From Pseudomonas ceruminis (lineage in GTDB: Bacteria; Pseudomonadota; Gammaproteobacteria; Pseudomonadales; Pseudomonadaceae): DNA of 64,000 nucleotides. The DNA lies in the NCBI RefSeq assembly GCF_021602025.1, contig NZ_BQHW01000015.1, forward strand, positions 62,001 through 126,000, in the 5' to 3' direction. The translations under genes and the position numbers were made by a program. The notes beneath the pieces were generated by a model that was not told the origin of the DNA, ran no database searches, and was given only the letters and a program-made list of their open reading frames with translations. How positions within the stretch are numbered: position 1 is the first letter of the stretch; each line of letters starts with the position of its first letter. This document shows, in pieces, positions 37,693 through 46,682 of the stretch.

Positions 37693-39047
37693 TACTTCTT
37701 GCCCTTCATCATGGCTTGGCGGAGGGCACTTTCGATTGCGCGGCCTCGCGGGGTCAATGGAGCGTGGTCGATAAGGCCATGCTGCGGGTCATTGGCATCG
37801 GCGCTGACATCGGTAACTTCTGCCTTGAGCAAGTTGCGTAACCTGGCCATTAGGCAGGGGCTGCGTTGCAGGGACGCCAGCACTTTGCGCTCAATAGCTG
37901 GCCGGCGGGCAAGCCACAGACGAGCATGGGGCGCTATGCGACGCAGCCCTTGCTTGAGTGATGAGATTGCCTGAGCTGGATGTGACAACATATGGCCCGC
38001 ATAACGTAACGGTGCGGTAATGCGCCAAGCAGTGCTAAGCCGAAGTGCCTGGAGTTGTTGTTCGAATGAGGAGGCGCGCAAGTACCAATGATGCGCATTG
38101 CTGAGCGATTGATTCATTTCGCCCTGCAGTTGCTCAGCACGTTGAAGCGCCTGCTCCAAGCTGTGCTGCAGACTGGCACGCTCGCGCTCGAAATTCGATT
38201 CGATCAGCTCAAGCCTCTGGGCCTGCTCGGTTTGCAAGCGGTTGAGCATATCCCGTAAGTCAGAAGCCATTTGGTTCTCGATTTTGCAAAATCTGCCTTC
38301 CAGGGCCTGGTCGTAACGTGAGGCCAGTTGGTCCAGCGAAACCCCATAGTCCTTTTCGAATACGGGATCGAACGCACTCAGCACTTCGGCCGGCGCCTGT
38401 TTCTGGGCAATCACTGCGTAATCGGGGCTGGTACCTGCTAACACATCCATCACGCCCAGTCTGCGATCCATGTCGTGCAAGTCCGGCGCTTCTTGCAAGC
38501 GGATGATTTTGGACCTGACGAACCCTTTGAAGTCCGTCAGGAACGACAGCAACAGGCTGGGGATAGGGCGCTCGTGAGTCGGATCCACAAAGAAATTGTT
38601 AGTCCCCACCACTACGTTCTCGGCGTTTGGCGTTTCCAGAATCAACAAACCGCCAGGCCGCAGTACGCGTGAGGCTTCGGCGACCATTTCTTCTAGAACG
38701 CTGAATGGCACATGTTCGGCGATATGAAAGCCGCTGACAGCAACTAAGCTTTCATCCGGTAGCTGACGCAGTGCGTTGAGGGCGTCGTCATTACGGACCG
38801 GCAGGTTCAAGGCGCGGCACGCATCGAGCATGCCATCATCCAGGTCGACCCCTGTGGGCAAATACCCTTCACCCAGCAGCAATTCAATCCATTCGCCGCG
38901 TCCGCAACCAATATCCAGCACAGCGGCTTGTGGGTACTGCGCTTTGAGCGGGGCCATAAACGGAAGATAGACCTCCAGCCGTTTGGCGATGAGCGCTCGG
39001 GAGCCACGGTGGCGATCTTCAAATGCACGGTAGAAACGGCTGTCCAT
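37692..39047 (-). CDS. Coiled-coil SAM methyltransferase, WbdD-like chain terminator
   Basis: A 451-residue protein. Residues about 40-200 form a class I methyltransferase: AVLDIGCGRGEWIELL (motif I), GVDLDDGMLDACR (motif II) and EASRVLRPGGLLILETPN. Residues about 260-325 are a coiled coil rich in Glu, Gln and Leu. Near 340 there is STAWRITAPLRY, and the C-terminal 90 residues are basic. In E. coli O8/O9a, WbdD caps the growing chain and its coiled coil sets chain length; the gene sits in the same place, just after wzt. No kinase domain is visible, so the cap would be methyl only. It overlaps wzt by one base. Confidence 0.85.
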   Translation of the reverse strand: MDSRFYRAFEDRHRGSRALIAKRLEVYLPFMAPLKAQYPQAAVLDIGCGRGEWIELLLGEGYLPTGVDLDDGMLDACRALNLPVRNDDALNALRQLPDESLVAVSGFHIAEHVPFSVLEEMVAEASRVLRPGGLLILETPNAENVVVGTNNFFVDPTHERPIPSLLLSFLTDFKGFVRSKIIRLQEAPDLHDMDRRLGVMDVLAGTSPDYAVIAQKQAPAEVLSAFDPVFEKDYGVSLDQLASRYDQALEGRFCKIENQMASDLRDMLNRLQTEQAQRLELIESNFERERASLQHSLEQALQRAEQLQGEMNQSLSNAHHWYLRASSFEQQLQALRLSTAWRITAPLRYAGHMLSHPAQAISSLKQGLRRIAPHARLWLARRPAIERKVLASLQRSPCLMARLRNLLKAEVTDVSADANDPQHGLIDHAPLTPRGRAIESALRQAMMKGKK

Positions 39048-40261
39048 TACTTACACTCCACAGTCGGAGGTATCCAGGCCAGGCCTACAAACGTACTCTC
39101 CGAAACATTCACCACGTTGAACACCAAAGCCAGGTCACGCCATTCGTAGTTGTCGACGACATGTACATCCGTGGCATGCAAGGCAACTGCTACAGAATAC
39201 GACCCCACGCCAAGGTTGGCCGGGAAGCGGAACTGGTACGACAGCAGCGTGCCTTCATCGAGATTCTTACGCGCACACTGCAGGTGATGGGTATTGGTGC
39301 CAAACACATCCTGGCCGAGGCGGTCCTTGATTACGTATCCGACTACCAGCTCCGGCAGCGGTGCATTGACCTTCACGTTGATGTTCAGGCAAACACCCTC
39401 GCCCACCGATACGTATTCCACCTGCGCGCCCTCGGCATTGTAAAGCGCCACGCTATCGATACTGGCCTTGCCGCTGCCCGAACGCGTCTGCACCGTACCA
39501 TCGGCCAGTGTCTGCACTTCAACGGTGGCGTTTTCCTTCTGCGCGATGATGGCGTTGTAGTAATCCATCACCTCCTCGGGCGGGCCGTCCTTGATCACGG
39601 TGCCGCCATCGAGCAGGATCGCGCGGTTGCACAAGGCCTGGATGGCGGCACGGTCATGGGAGACGATCAGCAACGTGGTGCCCGCCTTCTGGAATTCCTT
39701 GATGCGGCCAAAGCTCTTGTGCTGGAAGTAACTGTCACCTACCGACAAGGCTTCGTCGATGATGAGGATTTCCGGGCGAAACGCGGTCGCCACCGAAAAC
39801 GCCACGCGCATCTGCATGCCGCTGGAGTAGGTACGCACAGCCTGGTCGAAGTACTCGCCGATTTCGGCGAAGGCTTCGATGTCGTCGATGACACTGTCGA
39901 TCTGCTCGGTATTGAACCCCATCAGCCCGGCGGCGTGGTAGACGTTCTGGCGGCCGGTCAGCTCGGAATTGAAGCCCATGCCCAACTCGAGGATGGCCGC
40001 GATGCGGCCATTGACGTGGACCTTGCCTTCGGTGGGCTGCAGGGTACCGGTGATCATCTTCAACAGGGTGGATTTACCGGCTCCGTTCTGGCCGACCAAA
40101 CCGATGGCCTCGCCTGCTTCGATAGTGAAGCTGACATGCTTGAGCACCCAGTGCTCGTTGCTAGCCTTGACCGGCAGGTAGAACCAGCGGGCAATACGTT
40201 GCCATTCCGAGCGGTAACCGCGGTAGGCCTTGCCGACATTGTTGACTGACAGAAGGGTCAT
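39047..40261 (-). CDS. wzt: O-antigen ABC transporter ATPase with C-terminal glycan-binding domain
   Basis: The ATPase of the polysaccharide exporter. GLVGQNGAGKSTLLKMI near residue 57 is Walker A, YSSGMQMRVAFSVA the signature, and LIIDEALSVGDSYF Walker B. The protein is 404 residues, much longer than an ATPase domain alone. The extra C-terminal part (about 260-404, beta-rich) corresponds to the Wzt domain that in O8/O9a recognises the capped chain end. It overlaps wzm by ATGA and is followed by the methyltransferase proposed to make the cap. Confidence 0.93.
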   Translation of the reverse strand: MTLLSVNNVGKAYRGYRSEWQRIARWFYLPVKASNEHWVLKHVSFTIEAGEAIGLVGQNGAGKSTLLKMITGTLQPTEGKVHVNGRIAAILELGMGFNSELTGRQNVYHAAGLMGFNTEQIDSVIDDIEAFAEIGEYFDQAVRTYSSGMQMRVAFSVATAFRPEILIIDEALSVGDSYFQHKSFGRIKEFQKAGTTLLIVSHDRAAIQALCNRAILLDGGTVIKDGPPEEVMDYYNAIIAQKENATVEVQTLADGTVQTRSGSGKASIDSVALYNAEGAQVEYVSVGEGVCLNINVKVNAPLPELVVGYVIKDRLGQDVFGTNTHHLQCARKNLDEGTLLSYQFRFPANLGVGSYSVAVALHATDVHVVDNYEWRDLALVFNVVNVSESTFVGLAWIPPTVECK

Positions 40262-41052
40262 AGTGAGTCCACCATTTCCGCGGAGGCCCGACGGAACAGG
40301 AACAGGCCAAGCACCATGAGGCAGAGCGCGATGGCGACCGTCATGCCGACGGCAGCCAGGTTCGGCGCGAGCTTGTAGACGAGCACGTTATGGTAGGCGG
40401 TGACGAGCGCGTACATAGGGTTGATGTCCAGCGTACCCTTGAGGTAATCAGGCACGATGTTCACCGAATAGACGATGGGGGTGAACCAAAACCACACCTG
40501 CATGATGATCGGCACGACTTGGCCAATATCGCGCAGAAACACATTCAACACCCCCAGCACCAGGCCCAGCCCTACCGCGAAGGCCACCACAACCAGGGTC
40601 AGCGGCAGCAACCAGAACATCTGCACATTCGGGGCATGCCCAAGGATGGCGAAGATGATCATCACCGCGGCAAACAACAGCAGGTTGTTGAGCAGGCACG
40701 ACCCCACCACGATCACCGGCAGCGCAATGCGCGGGAAGCGCATCTTCTTCATCAGGTTGCCCTGCTCGATGAAGACCGTCAGGCAGCGCCCGACGATTTC
40801 GGCAAACAGGTTCCAGGCCAGGATGCCGGCGATCAGGTACAGCGCATAGGCGTACTTGTTGTCGATGCCCGGCAAGCGAGCGCCGAGCACGTTGGACAGG
40901 ATCAGCGCATAAATGGCCACCTGTGCCAATGGATGGATGATCATCCATAAGCCACCCAGTTTGCTGCGCGCAAAACGCGAGATGAACTCGTTCTTGATGG
41001 ACGTGAGAATGAAGCCTCTGTAGTCCCAGACGCCCCGGAGCATGCCGAACAT
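40258..41052 (-). CDS. wzm: O-antigen ABC transporter permease
   Basis: A 264-residue ABC-2 type permease with about six membrane helices, including IHPLAQVAIYALILSNVLG and YALYLIAGILAWNLFAEIV. The N-terminal stretch FGMLRGVWDYRGFI is typical. With Wzt it exports the undecaprenyl-linked polymer across the inner membrane. It starts 2 bases after manB and overlaps wzt by ATGA. Confidence 0.93.
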   Translation of the reverse strand: MFGMLRGVWDYRGFILTSIKNEFISRFARSKLGGLWMIIHPLAQVAIYALILSNVLGARLPGIDNKYAYALYLIAGILAWNLFAEIVGRCLTVFIEQGNLMKKMRFPRIALPVIVVGSCLLNNLLLFAAVMIIFAILGHAPNVQMFWLLPLTLVVVAFAVGLGLVLGVLNVFLRDIGQVVPIIMQVWFWFTPIVYSVNIVPDYLKGTLDINPMYALVTAYHNVLVYKLAPNLAAVGMTVAIALCLMVLGLFLFRRASAEMVDSL

Positions 41053-41054
41053 AG

Positions 41055-42416
41055 TTATCCTTGAATCAGACGGGCGATTTCTGCAACACGTTGAGCCACC
41101 AGGGCCTCATCGGCGCGGCTCTCGACGTTCAAGCGCAGCAGCGGCTCAGTGTTCGAGCCACGCAGGCTGAAACGCCAGTCGGCGAACTCGACACTGATGC
41201 CATCCGTACGGTCGACGCTTGGGCTCTGTGGCGTGTAGAAATCGAGGATCTTCTCGATGGTGCCTTTCACGTCGGCGACTTCGTAGTTGATTTCACCGCT
41301 GCACGGGAACGCGGCAATCCGCTCGTCGACCAGTTGGGCGAGGCTCTTGCCGCTGACGCTCATCAGCTCGGCCACCAACAGCCAAGGGATATTACCGCTG
41401 TCGCAGTAGGCGAAATCGCGGAAGTAATGGTGGGCGCTCATTTCGCCGCCATACACGGCATCTTCAGCGCGCATGCGCTCCTTGATGAAGGCATGGCCGG
41501 TCTTGCTCTGGATGGCCACACCGCCTGCAGCTTCGACTTGCTCGATGGTATTCCAAGTCAGGCGCGGGTCGTGGATGATCTTGCTGCCCGGGTGCTTGGC
41601 CAACAGCATTTCTGCCAACAGGCCGACCACGTAGTAGCCTTCGATGAAGCGGCCCTGGTTGTCGAAGAAGAAGCAGCGGTCAAAGTCGCCGTCGAAGGCG
41701 ATGCCCATGTCCGCCCCGGTATCGAGCACTGCCTGGCGGGTCAGGTCTCGGTTTTCTGGCAGCAACGGGTTAGGGATGCCATTGGGGAAGTTGCCGTCCG
41801 GTTCGCCATTGATGATGGTGATATCCAGCGGCAGGCGCGCCTTGAGCAGTTCCAGCACCGGGCCGACGGCGCCGTTGCCAGGGTCGGCCAGCACCTTCAG
41901 CGGCTTGAGTGCGGACAGGTCGACGTAGGTCAGCAGGTGGTCGATGTAGGCGGTTTTGTCAAATGCCTCACGAACACTACCTGCCGTAGCCGCTTGCACA
42001 CCCAGGTTACCGGCTTCCACGCGCTGACGGATGTCGTTCAGGCCGGTATCACCACTGATCGGGCGGGACTGTTCACGCACCAGCTTCATGCCGTTGTAAC
42101 CCTTGGGGTTATGGCTGGCGGTGACCATGATGCCGCCGTCGGCCTGATGATGGCTGGTGGCGAAATAGACTTCTTCAGTGCCGCACAGGCCGATGTCGAT
42201 CACATCGGCACCGCCTTCGGTCAGGCCTTGCATCAGCGCGCGGGACAGGCCCGGGCTTTCCAGACGCATGTCGCGCCCGACCACGTAGGTGCGCCCGCCC
42301 AGTTCAGCCACCAGGGCGCGGCCGATGCGGTAGGCCACATCGTCATTGAGGTCGACGGGCACTTGGCCACGGATGTCATAGGCTTTGAAGCAACGGGTCT
42401 GGATAGGTGCGTACAT
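41055..42416 (-). CDS. manB: Phosphomannomutase (ManB/AlgC type)
   Basis: Converts mannose-6-phosphate to mannose-1-phosphate (AlgC also acts on glucose phosphates). Motifs in order are KAYDIRG at the N-terminus, the phosphoserine loop TASHNPKGYNG near residue 102, DPGNGAVGP, the metal site DGDFDRC near 240, and the phosphate-binding RGSNTEP near the end. I use the ATG at 42416 (MYAPIQTRCFKAYDIRG), which has a GTGAG ribosome site; the open frame upstream to 42509 does not fit the family. 453 residues. It follows manC after 126 bases. Whether the genome has a second AlgC elsewhere cannot be seen here. Confidence 0.92.
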   Translation of the reverse strand: MYAPIQTRCFKAYDIRGQVPVDLNDDVAYRIGRALVAELGGRTYVVGRDMRLESPGLSRALMQGLTEGGADVIDIGLCGTEEVYFATSHHQADGGIMVTASHNPKGYNGMKLVREQSRPISGDTGLNDIRQRVEAGNLGVQAATAGSVREAFDKTAYIDHLLTYVDLSALKPLKVLADPGNGAVGPVLELLKARLPLDITIINGEPDGNFPNGIPNPLLPENRDLTRQAVLDTGADMGIAFDGDFDRCFFFDNQGRFIEGYYVVGLLAEMLLAKHPGSKIIHDPRLTWNTIEQVEAAGGVAIQSKTGHAFIKERMRAEDAVYGGEMSAHHYFRDFAYCDSGNIPWLLVAELMSVSGKSLAQLVDERIAAFPCSGEINYEVADVKGTIEKILDFYTPQSPSVDRTDGISVEFADWRFSLRGSNTEPLLRLNVESRADEALVAQRVAEIARLIQG

Positions 42417-42542
42417 ACATCTCACTTGATGCGGCGCCGGGTGAGCAGCGACCGATTTGAAGACGAGGTTGGCATTGGATTGCCACCAGAAACTGGCCCG
42501 GCCCCTCAAGGAGGCATATGCGGGCCAGCAGGAAGGCCAGGA

Positions 42543-43985
42543 TCAGGCGTCGCAGCGACCGTACTTGTCCTCGAACCGCACGATGTCGTCTTCGCCGAGG
42601 TAGTCGCCGCTCTGCACTTCGATCAGGACCAGGTCTATGACACCTGGATTTTGCAAACGATGCTTGTGGCCGGCACGAATGAAGGTGGATTCGTTGGTGT
42701 TGAGCATCAGCTCCTGGTCATCATTGACCACCACGGCCATGCCGCTGACCACGATCCAGTGTTCGCTGCGGTGATGGTGCATCTGCAGCGACAACGACGC
42801 CTTGGGCTTGACCACGATGCGCTTGATCTTGAAGCGCTCGCCGTCTTCCAGCGTGGTGTAGGTACCCCATGGGCGGTGCACCGTCTGGTGGAGCAAGTGT
42901 GCGGCGTGGCCGTCACTCTTCAGGCGCTTGACGATGTGTTTCACGTCCTGCGCGTGGTCCTTGTGGGCAATCAGCAGTGCATCCGGGGTGTCGACCACCA
43001 GCAGGTCTTGCACACCGACCAGCGCCGCAAGACGGTCTTCGGTGCTGACATAGTTGTTGCTCGCCCCATAGGCCATCACTTCGCCCTCGAAGCGGTTGCC
43101 CTGCTCGTCCGGCGGGGTCAGTTCGCTGACCGCATTCCACGAGCCGATGTCGCTCCAACCGATGTCACACGGGATGGTTGCGACCTTGCGCGAACGCTCC
43201 ATGAGGGCGTAGTCGATCGAGATGTCCGGCACCTTGGCGAAGCTGTCGGCATCCAGGGCCAGGCAGCTGTAGCCGGCGGAGGTGGAGCGACGGGAAGCTT
43301 CCAGGGTATGTGCAACGGCCTCGAGCACATCCGGCGCGTGCGCCTTGAACTCTTCGATAACGGCGCCGACCTGGAAGCAGAACATCCCCGCGTTCCAGAA
43401 GTAGTTGCCGGCTGCCACGTAGGACTCTGCGGTTTTCAGGTCGGGCTTTTCGACGAAACGCTCGACTTTAAGGCCGCCCTCGAGCACACCGCCGGTGGCG
43501 GCCTCGATGTAGCCGAAGCCCGTTTCAGGGTACTGTGGCTTGATCCCGAAGGTTACCAGCCAACCTTGCGAAGCCAGGTGCATGGCCTTGGTGACCGCCT
43601 CGGAGAAGGCTGCTTCGTTCTGGATCAGGTGGTCGGCAGCCAACACCAGCATGTGGGCCTGCGGGCCATGGGTCTGGTGCAGTTGCAGGGCTGCAGCGGC
43701 TACCGCAGCCGCTGTGTTACGGCCGAAGGGTTCAAGAATATAGCCCTGGGCGTGGCCATTGGTATTGATCGTGCGGTACTCGTCTTCCGTCTTGAACAAG
43801 AGTTCACGGTTGGTAACGGTCAGTACTTCGACCACACCTTCCAGCCGGGCAGCGCGCAGGAATGTCTTCTGGATAAGATTCTGCCCGTCCGGCAAGGTCA
43901 TGAAGGGCTTGGGATGAGCCTCACGGGATACTGGCCACAGACGGCTGCCAACGCCACCGGATAGGATTACCGGGATCAATTCCAT
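42543..43985 (-). CDS. manC: Mannose-1-phosphate guanylyltransferase/mannose-6-phosphate isomerase
   Basis: A 480-residue bifunctional enzyme that makes GDP-mannose, the precursor for Gmd. The GTP-binding signature VILSGGVGSRLWPVSRE lies at residues 6-22, followed by HPKPFMTL. The C-terminal cupin isomerase domain has PWGTYTTLEDGERFKIKRI, with QMHHHRSEHWIVV as metal ligands. I place the start at ATG 43985, which has an AAGGA ribosome site, not at the upstream start of the frame. It is the first gene of manC-manB-wzm-wzt and is related to AlgA and WbpW. Confidence 0.93.
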   Translation of the reverse strand: MELIPVILSGGVGSRLWPVSREAHPKPFMTLPDGQNLIQKTFLRAARLEGVVEVLTVTNRELLFKTEDEYRTINTNGHAQGYILEPFGRNTAAAVAAAALQLHQTHGPQAHMLVLAADHLIQNEAAFSEAVTKAMHLASQGWLVTFGIKPQYPETGFGYIEAATGGVLEGGLKVERFVEKPDLKTAESYVAAGNYFWNAGMFCFQVGAVIEEFKAHAPDVLEAVAHTLEASRRSTSAGYSCLALDADSFAKVPDISIDYALMERSRKVATIPCDIGWSDIGSWNAVSELTPPDEQGNRFEGEVMAYGASNNYVSTEDRLAALVGVQDLLVVDTPDALLIAHKDHAQDVKHIVKRLKSDGHAAHLLHQTVHRPWGTYTTLEDGERFKIKRIVVKPKASLSLQMHHHRSEHWIVVSGMAVVVNDDQELMLNTNESTFIRAGHKHRLQNPGVIDLVLIEVQSGDYLGEDDIVRFEDKYGRCDA

Positions 43986-44308
43986 ATTCGAGTCCTTAAC
44001 GGCCACTTGAAGTTGTCAACCTCAGGGAACCTGCATGTGTCTTATTTCTGACCGCCATCGCGATGGGCCGCGACGGCGCTAAAATGTACGCGCCCAGCGT
44101 GTTTAATCCCTGGCCATCCATAGGCTCAAGACGCAAGCATCGGCCTGTAGAATACCAGAGTTTTTTCTTGGAGGCTTGCCCGCCAGGCACAGGCTACGCC
44201 GCATACAGCGCTGAGTTGCAGCAAAATGCCAGCACCTGTAAACGCCATGAAACACCTCATGGCGCGCATGAGACAACAAAGCGCGTCAATGTTCTGTGAA
44301 CGACCGTT
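43986..44308. other. Intergenic region upstream of manC
   Basis: About 320 bases between the beta-CASP gene and manC, both on the minus strand. It likely holds the promoter of the manC-wzm-wzt operon. I found no clear -10/-35 pair. A perfect 8-bp hairpin at 44243-44264 may end the upstream gene. Confidence 0.45.
44243..44264 (-). terminator. Possible terminator hairpin of the beta-CASP gene
   Basis: CGCCATGA and TCATGGCG form a perfect stem with a 6-base loop, about 45 bases after the stop codon on the minus strand. Only GTTT follows, so termination is uncertain. Confidence 0.35.
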
Positions 44309-45757
44309 TTATTTTGCAACAAGAATATCCGGACACTCCCCAAGTGCTGAAAACCGACGTTTCAAGGCATTTGCCAATGCAGTTTTCGCGCGACTTTCCC
44401 CGTGCACCAAAACAATCTTTGTCGGGGCTTGCGGTATGCCTGCGGCATATTCAACCAGCCCGGCCTGATCGGCATGTCCCGAATATCCGCTCAAGGTCAT
44501 GACCTTCGCCCGGATGCCATACATCTCCCCATCCAGGTCGATCTGCACGAAGCCTGCTGCACCTTCGCTGGCCTGAAGAATGGCACCGGGCGTGCCCTTG
44601 GCCTGGTAGCCGACAAACAGCACTTCGTGCCGGGGATCACCCAGCATTGCCTTGAGGTAATTGACGATTCGGCCGCCCGAGCACATGCCGTTACCGGCTA
44701 TGACGATCGCTGGCCGGCCAGTGCTTTTGAGGTAGTTGACCACTTGCTGATGTTTGGCGTGGGTGTCCACGCTGACTAGCTGACCAAAGCCGAGCGGCTC
44801 CCTGCCCTGGCCCAGTCGCTGCCTGGCGTCGCGGTTCCAGTATTCATGGAGTTGCGTATATGCCTGGGTAATGCGCTGAGCCAGGGGCGAGTCGAGGATG
44901 ACCGGCAAACGGGACCAATCCAGGGTGAGCAACGGATCACCCTGCCCTGCCACTTTGCCCTCACTCAACAGGCACTTGCGATGCAGGATATCTTCGATTT
45001 CGTACAGTAACTCCTGGGTGCGCCCCAGGCTGAAAGCGGGTATGAGCAGGGTGCCGCTATCGGCCAGCGCCCGATCGATAGCGGCCTCCAGGCGCTGCAG
45101 GCGACTGCTGCGCTCGGCATGCAGCCGGTCGCCGTAGGTACTCTCGAGCACCAGAATGTCAGCCCGTTCCGGGGGCTGGAGCGCACGCAGCAGCGGGTTG
45201 CAAGGTGCGCCCAGATCACCGGAGAACACCACACGAGCAGTGGGCTCCGTGCCGGGATAGCGCACATCACACTCTACATAGGCCGAGCCCAACAAATGCC
45301 CTGCACGCTGCAGGCGAACTGAACAGCTCACCCCTTTACTTTCAACCACGTCATGCCACTGCTCGAAGGGCAGCGCTACAACGAGCCGTTGCAACAACGC
45401 CAGATAGCGCTCGACCTGGACCTGATCAGCGCTAACCCGTAGCTTGTAGGCATCTTCCAATACAAGCGGCAAGAGCTTGGCCGATGGCTCGCTGCAAAGA
45501 ATTGGGCCGCGATAGCCGGCAGCCAGCAATGCAGGGATGCGACCGACGTGATCAAGATGAACGTGAGTGACAACCAGCGCTTGAATGCCACTGATATCGA
45601 AGCCGATAGGAGCAAATTCGGCACCAGGCGCAGCGTCAGCACCCTGTTCCAGACCACAGTCGACCAGCAAGCTGGTGGTGCCATCGAGGTGCAGCTGGTG
45701 GCAGGAACCGGTTACGCCCCGGGTACCACCATGATGAGAAAGGGCGGGAAATTCCAT
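44309..45757 (-). CDS. Beta-CASP metallo-beta-lactamase hydrolase (CPSF/RNase-like)
   Basis: A 482-residue metallo-hydrolase. VTHVHLDHVGRIP near residue 68 is the HxHxDH zinc motif, and FSGDLGAP is the following motif. The beta-CASP insert lies at about 220-370. VIAGNGMCSGGRIVNYLK and LSGYSGHADQAGL are the CASP and C motifs, and LVHGESRAKTAL the C-terminal RMMBL motif. Such proteins cleave RNA in other organisms, but the bacterial members of this branch are little studied. The N-terminal sequence GGTRGVTGSC is typical of the branch. The start ATG at 45757 has no strong ribosome site. An inverted repeat lies 26-50 bases upstream. Confidence 0.88.
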   Translation of the reverse strand: MEFPALSHHGGTRGVTGSCHQLHLDGTTSLLVDCGLEQGADAAPGAEFAPIGFDISGIQALVVTHVHLDHVGRIPALLAAGYRGPILCSEPSAKLLPLVLEDAYKLRVSADQVQVERYLALLQRLVVALPFEQWHDVVESKGVSCSVRLQRAGHLLGSAYVECDVRYPGTEPTARVVFSGDLGAPCNPLLRALQPPERADILVLESTYGDRLHAERSSRLQRLEAAIDRALADSGTLLIPAFSLGRTQELLYEIEDILHRKCLLSEGKVAGQGDPLLTLDWSRLPVILDSPLAQRITQAYTQLHEYWNRDARQRLGQGREPLGFGQLVSVDTHAKHQQVVNYLKSTGRPAIVIAGNGMCSGGRIVNYLKAMLGDPRHEVLFVGYQAKGTPGAILQASEGAAGFVQIDLDGEMYGIRAKVMTLSGYSGHADQAGLVEYAAGIPQAPTKIVLVHGESRAKTALANALKRRFSALGECPDILVAK

Positions 45758-45782
45758 ACTGCTGCACGCTCGCCAAGGCCGA

Positions 45783-45807
45783 AAATGAAGTGCGTATTAC
45801 TTCATTT
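45783..45807. promoter_or_regulatory. Inverted repeat upstream of the beta-CASP gene
   Basis: AAATGAAGT, 7 bases, ACTTCATTT: a perfect 9-bp inverted repeat in an otherwise GC-rich region, just upstream of the start codon on the minus strand. It could be an operator or the terminator of the LapA-domain gene. Neither is shown. Confidence 0.4.
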
Positions 45808-45855
45808 CAACGGGAGCGTGGAAAGGTAATTTTTCCCATAGCCGCGTAAGAACTT

Positions 45856-46122
45856 TCAGCTATTGCCGCTCAATGCAGCCTGCCGCGCCGAAGCACGAAT
45901 CTTGCGCTTGCTACGCTGCACGCCATAAGCGCCCAACAGCGGCCCTATCGCCAAACCGATTACCAAGGCTGCCAGCACAGGCACCGCCACCGGCAAGGCC
46001 GGCGCCGACCAACCGAACAACACCAGCGCTACCGCCTGTTGGTTCTCCAGCACGAAAAACAACACCACTGCCGCCAGCAGCAGCACAAACAGCGCCGCCA
46101 AGGCGCGCTTGAGGTTACGCAT
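45856..46122 (-). CDS. LapA-domain (DUF1049) inner-membrane protein
   Basis: An 88-residue protein with two membrane helices (about 7-25 and 43-65) and a basic C-terminus, beginning MRNLKRALAALFVLLLAAVV and containing VLENQQAVALVLFGW, the pattern of the lipopolysaccharide assembly protein A family. In E. coli LapA works with LapB in control of LpxC and LPS assembly. Here it follows ihfB by 19 bases and has an AAGGAG ribosome site, so they are probably co-transcribed. It is not the large adhesin also called LapA in P. putida. Confidence 0.85.
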   Translation of the reverse strand: MRNLKRALAALFVLLLAAVVLFFVLENQQAVALVLFGWSAPALPVAVPVLAALVIGLAIGPLLGAYGVQRSKRKIRASARQAALSGNS

Positions 46123-46141
46123 GAGACTGCTCCTTCATCAC

Positions 46142-46438
46142 TCAGGGGTGCTCGTGCTCTTCTTCATTGACACGATCACGCAGCTCTTTGCCTGGCTTGA
46201 AATGCGGCACGAACTTGCCTTCAAGCTCTACCGACTGGCCGGTCTTGGGGTTGCGACCTACCCGCGGGGCGCGATAATGCAAGGAAAAGCTGCCAAAACC
46301 GCGAATCTCGATACGATCGCCGGTGGCCAGGCATTGGGACATCTGTTCAAGCATGGTCTTGATGGCCAACTCTACATCCTTGGATGAGAGCAGCCCTTGA
46401 TGGGTGACAATACGTTCGATCAGCTCCGACTTCGTCAT
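46142..46438 (-). CDS. ihfB: Integration host factor beta subunit
   Basis: A 98-residue DNA-bending protein of the HU/IHF family. [23 protein letters not shown] is the IhfB N-terminus and [26 protein letters not shown] the DNA-binding arm with its conserved Arg, Pro and Gly. It pairs with IhfA to bend DNA at promoters and recombination sites. AAGGGA precedes the start. The gene lies downstream of rpsA, as usual in gamma-proteobacteria, but a terminator separates them. Confidence 0.95.
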   Translation of the reverse strand: MTKSELIERIVTHQGLLSSKDVELAIKTMLEQMSQCLATGDRIEIRGFGSFSLHYRAPRVGRNPKTGQSVELEGKFVPHFKPGKELRDRVNEEEHEHP

Positions 46439-46633
46439 ATTTTTCCCTTCGTTATCAAGCAGCTAGATCATTGCTTAATCAGTTTGTAGCACGCTGGGAG
46501 AGATTTGAACAGGGCGGTTCTTGACTTAATAAAAAAATTCAAGAAGGGAACGTAAGGAAATAAGCGCATGGCTGCGCTGCAGCCCCTCGCCAACGAGCCG
46601 AGGGCCCAAGGCGCGGAAGGGAAAATAAGGGCA

Positions 46634-46661
46634 TAAAAAAAGGGTGACCCGAAGGCCACCC
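46634..46661 (-). terminator. Rho-independent terminator of rpsA
   Basis: On the minus strand GGGTGGCC, a TTCG tetraloop and GGTCACCC form an 8-bp stem with one G-U pair, directly followed by a run of seven T. It ends rpsA mRNA 22 bases after the stop codon, so ihfB needs its own promoter or readthrough. Confidence 0.88.
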
Positions 46662-46682
46662 CTTTTACCGATCAAACAGAAC

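Noticed and set aside
41061-43964. A 967-codon open frame on the plus strand across manB and manC
   Set aside because: It spans two well-supported minus-strand enzymes and their gap; no family motif. Same composition artefact.
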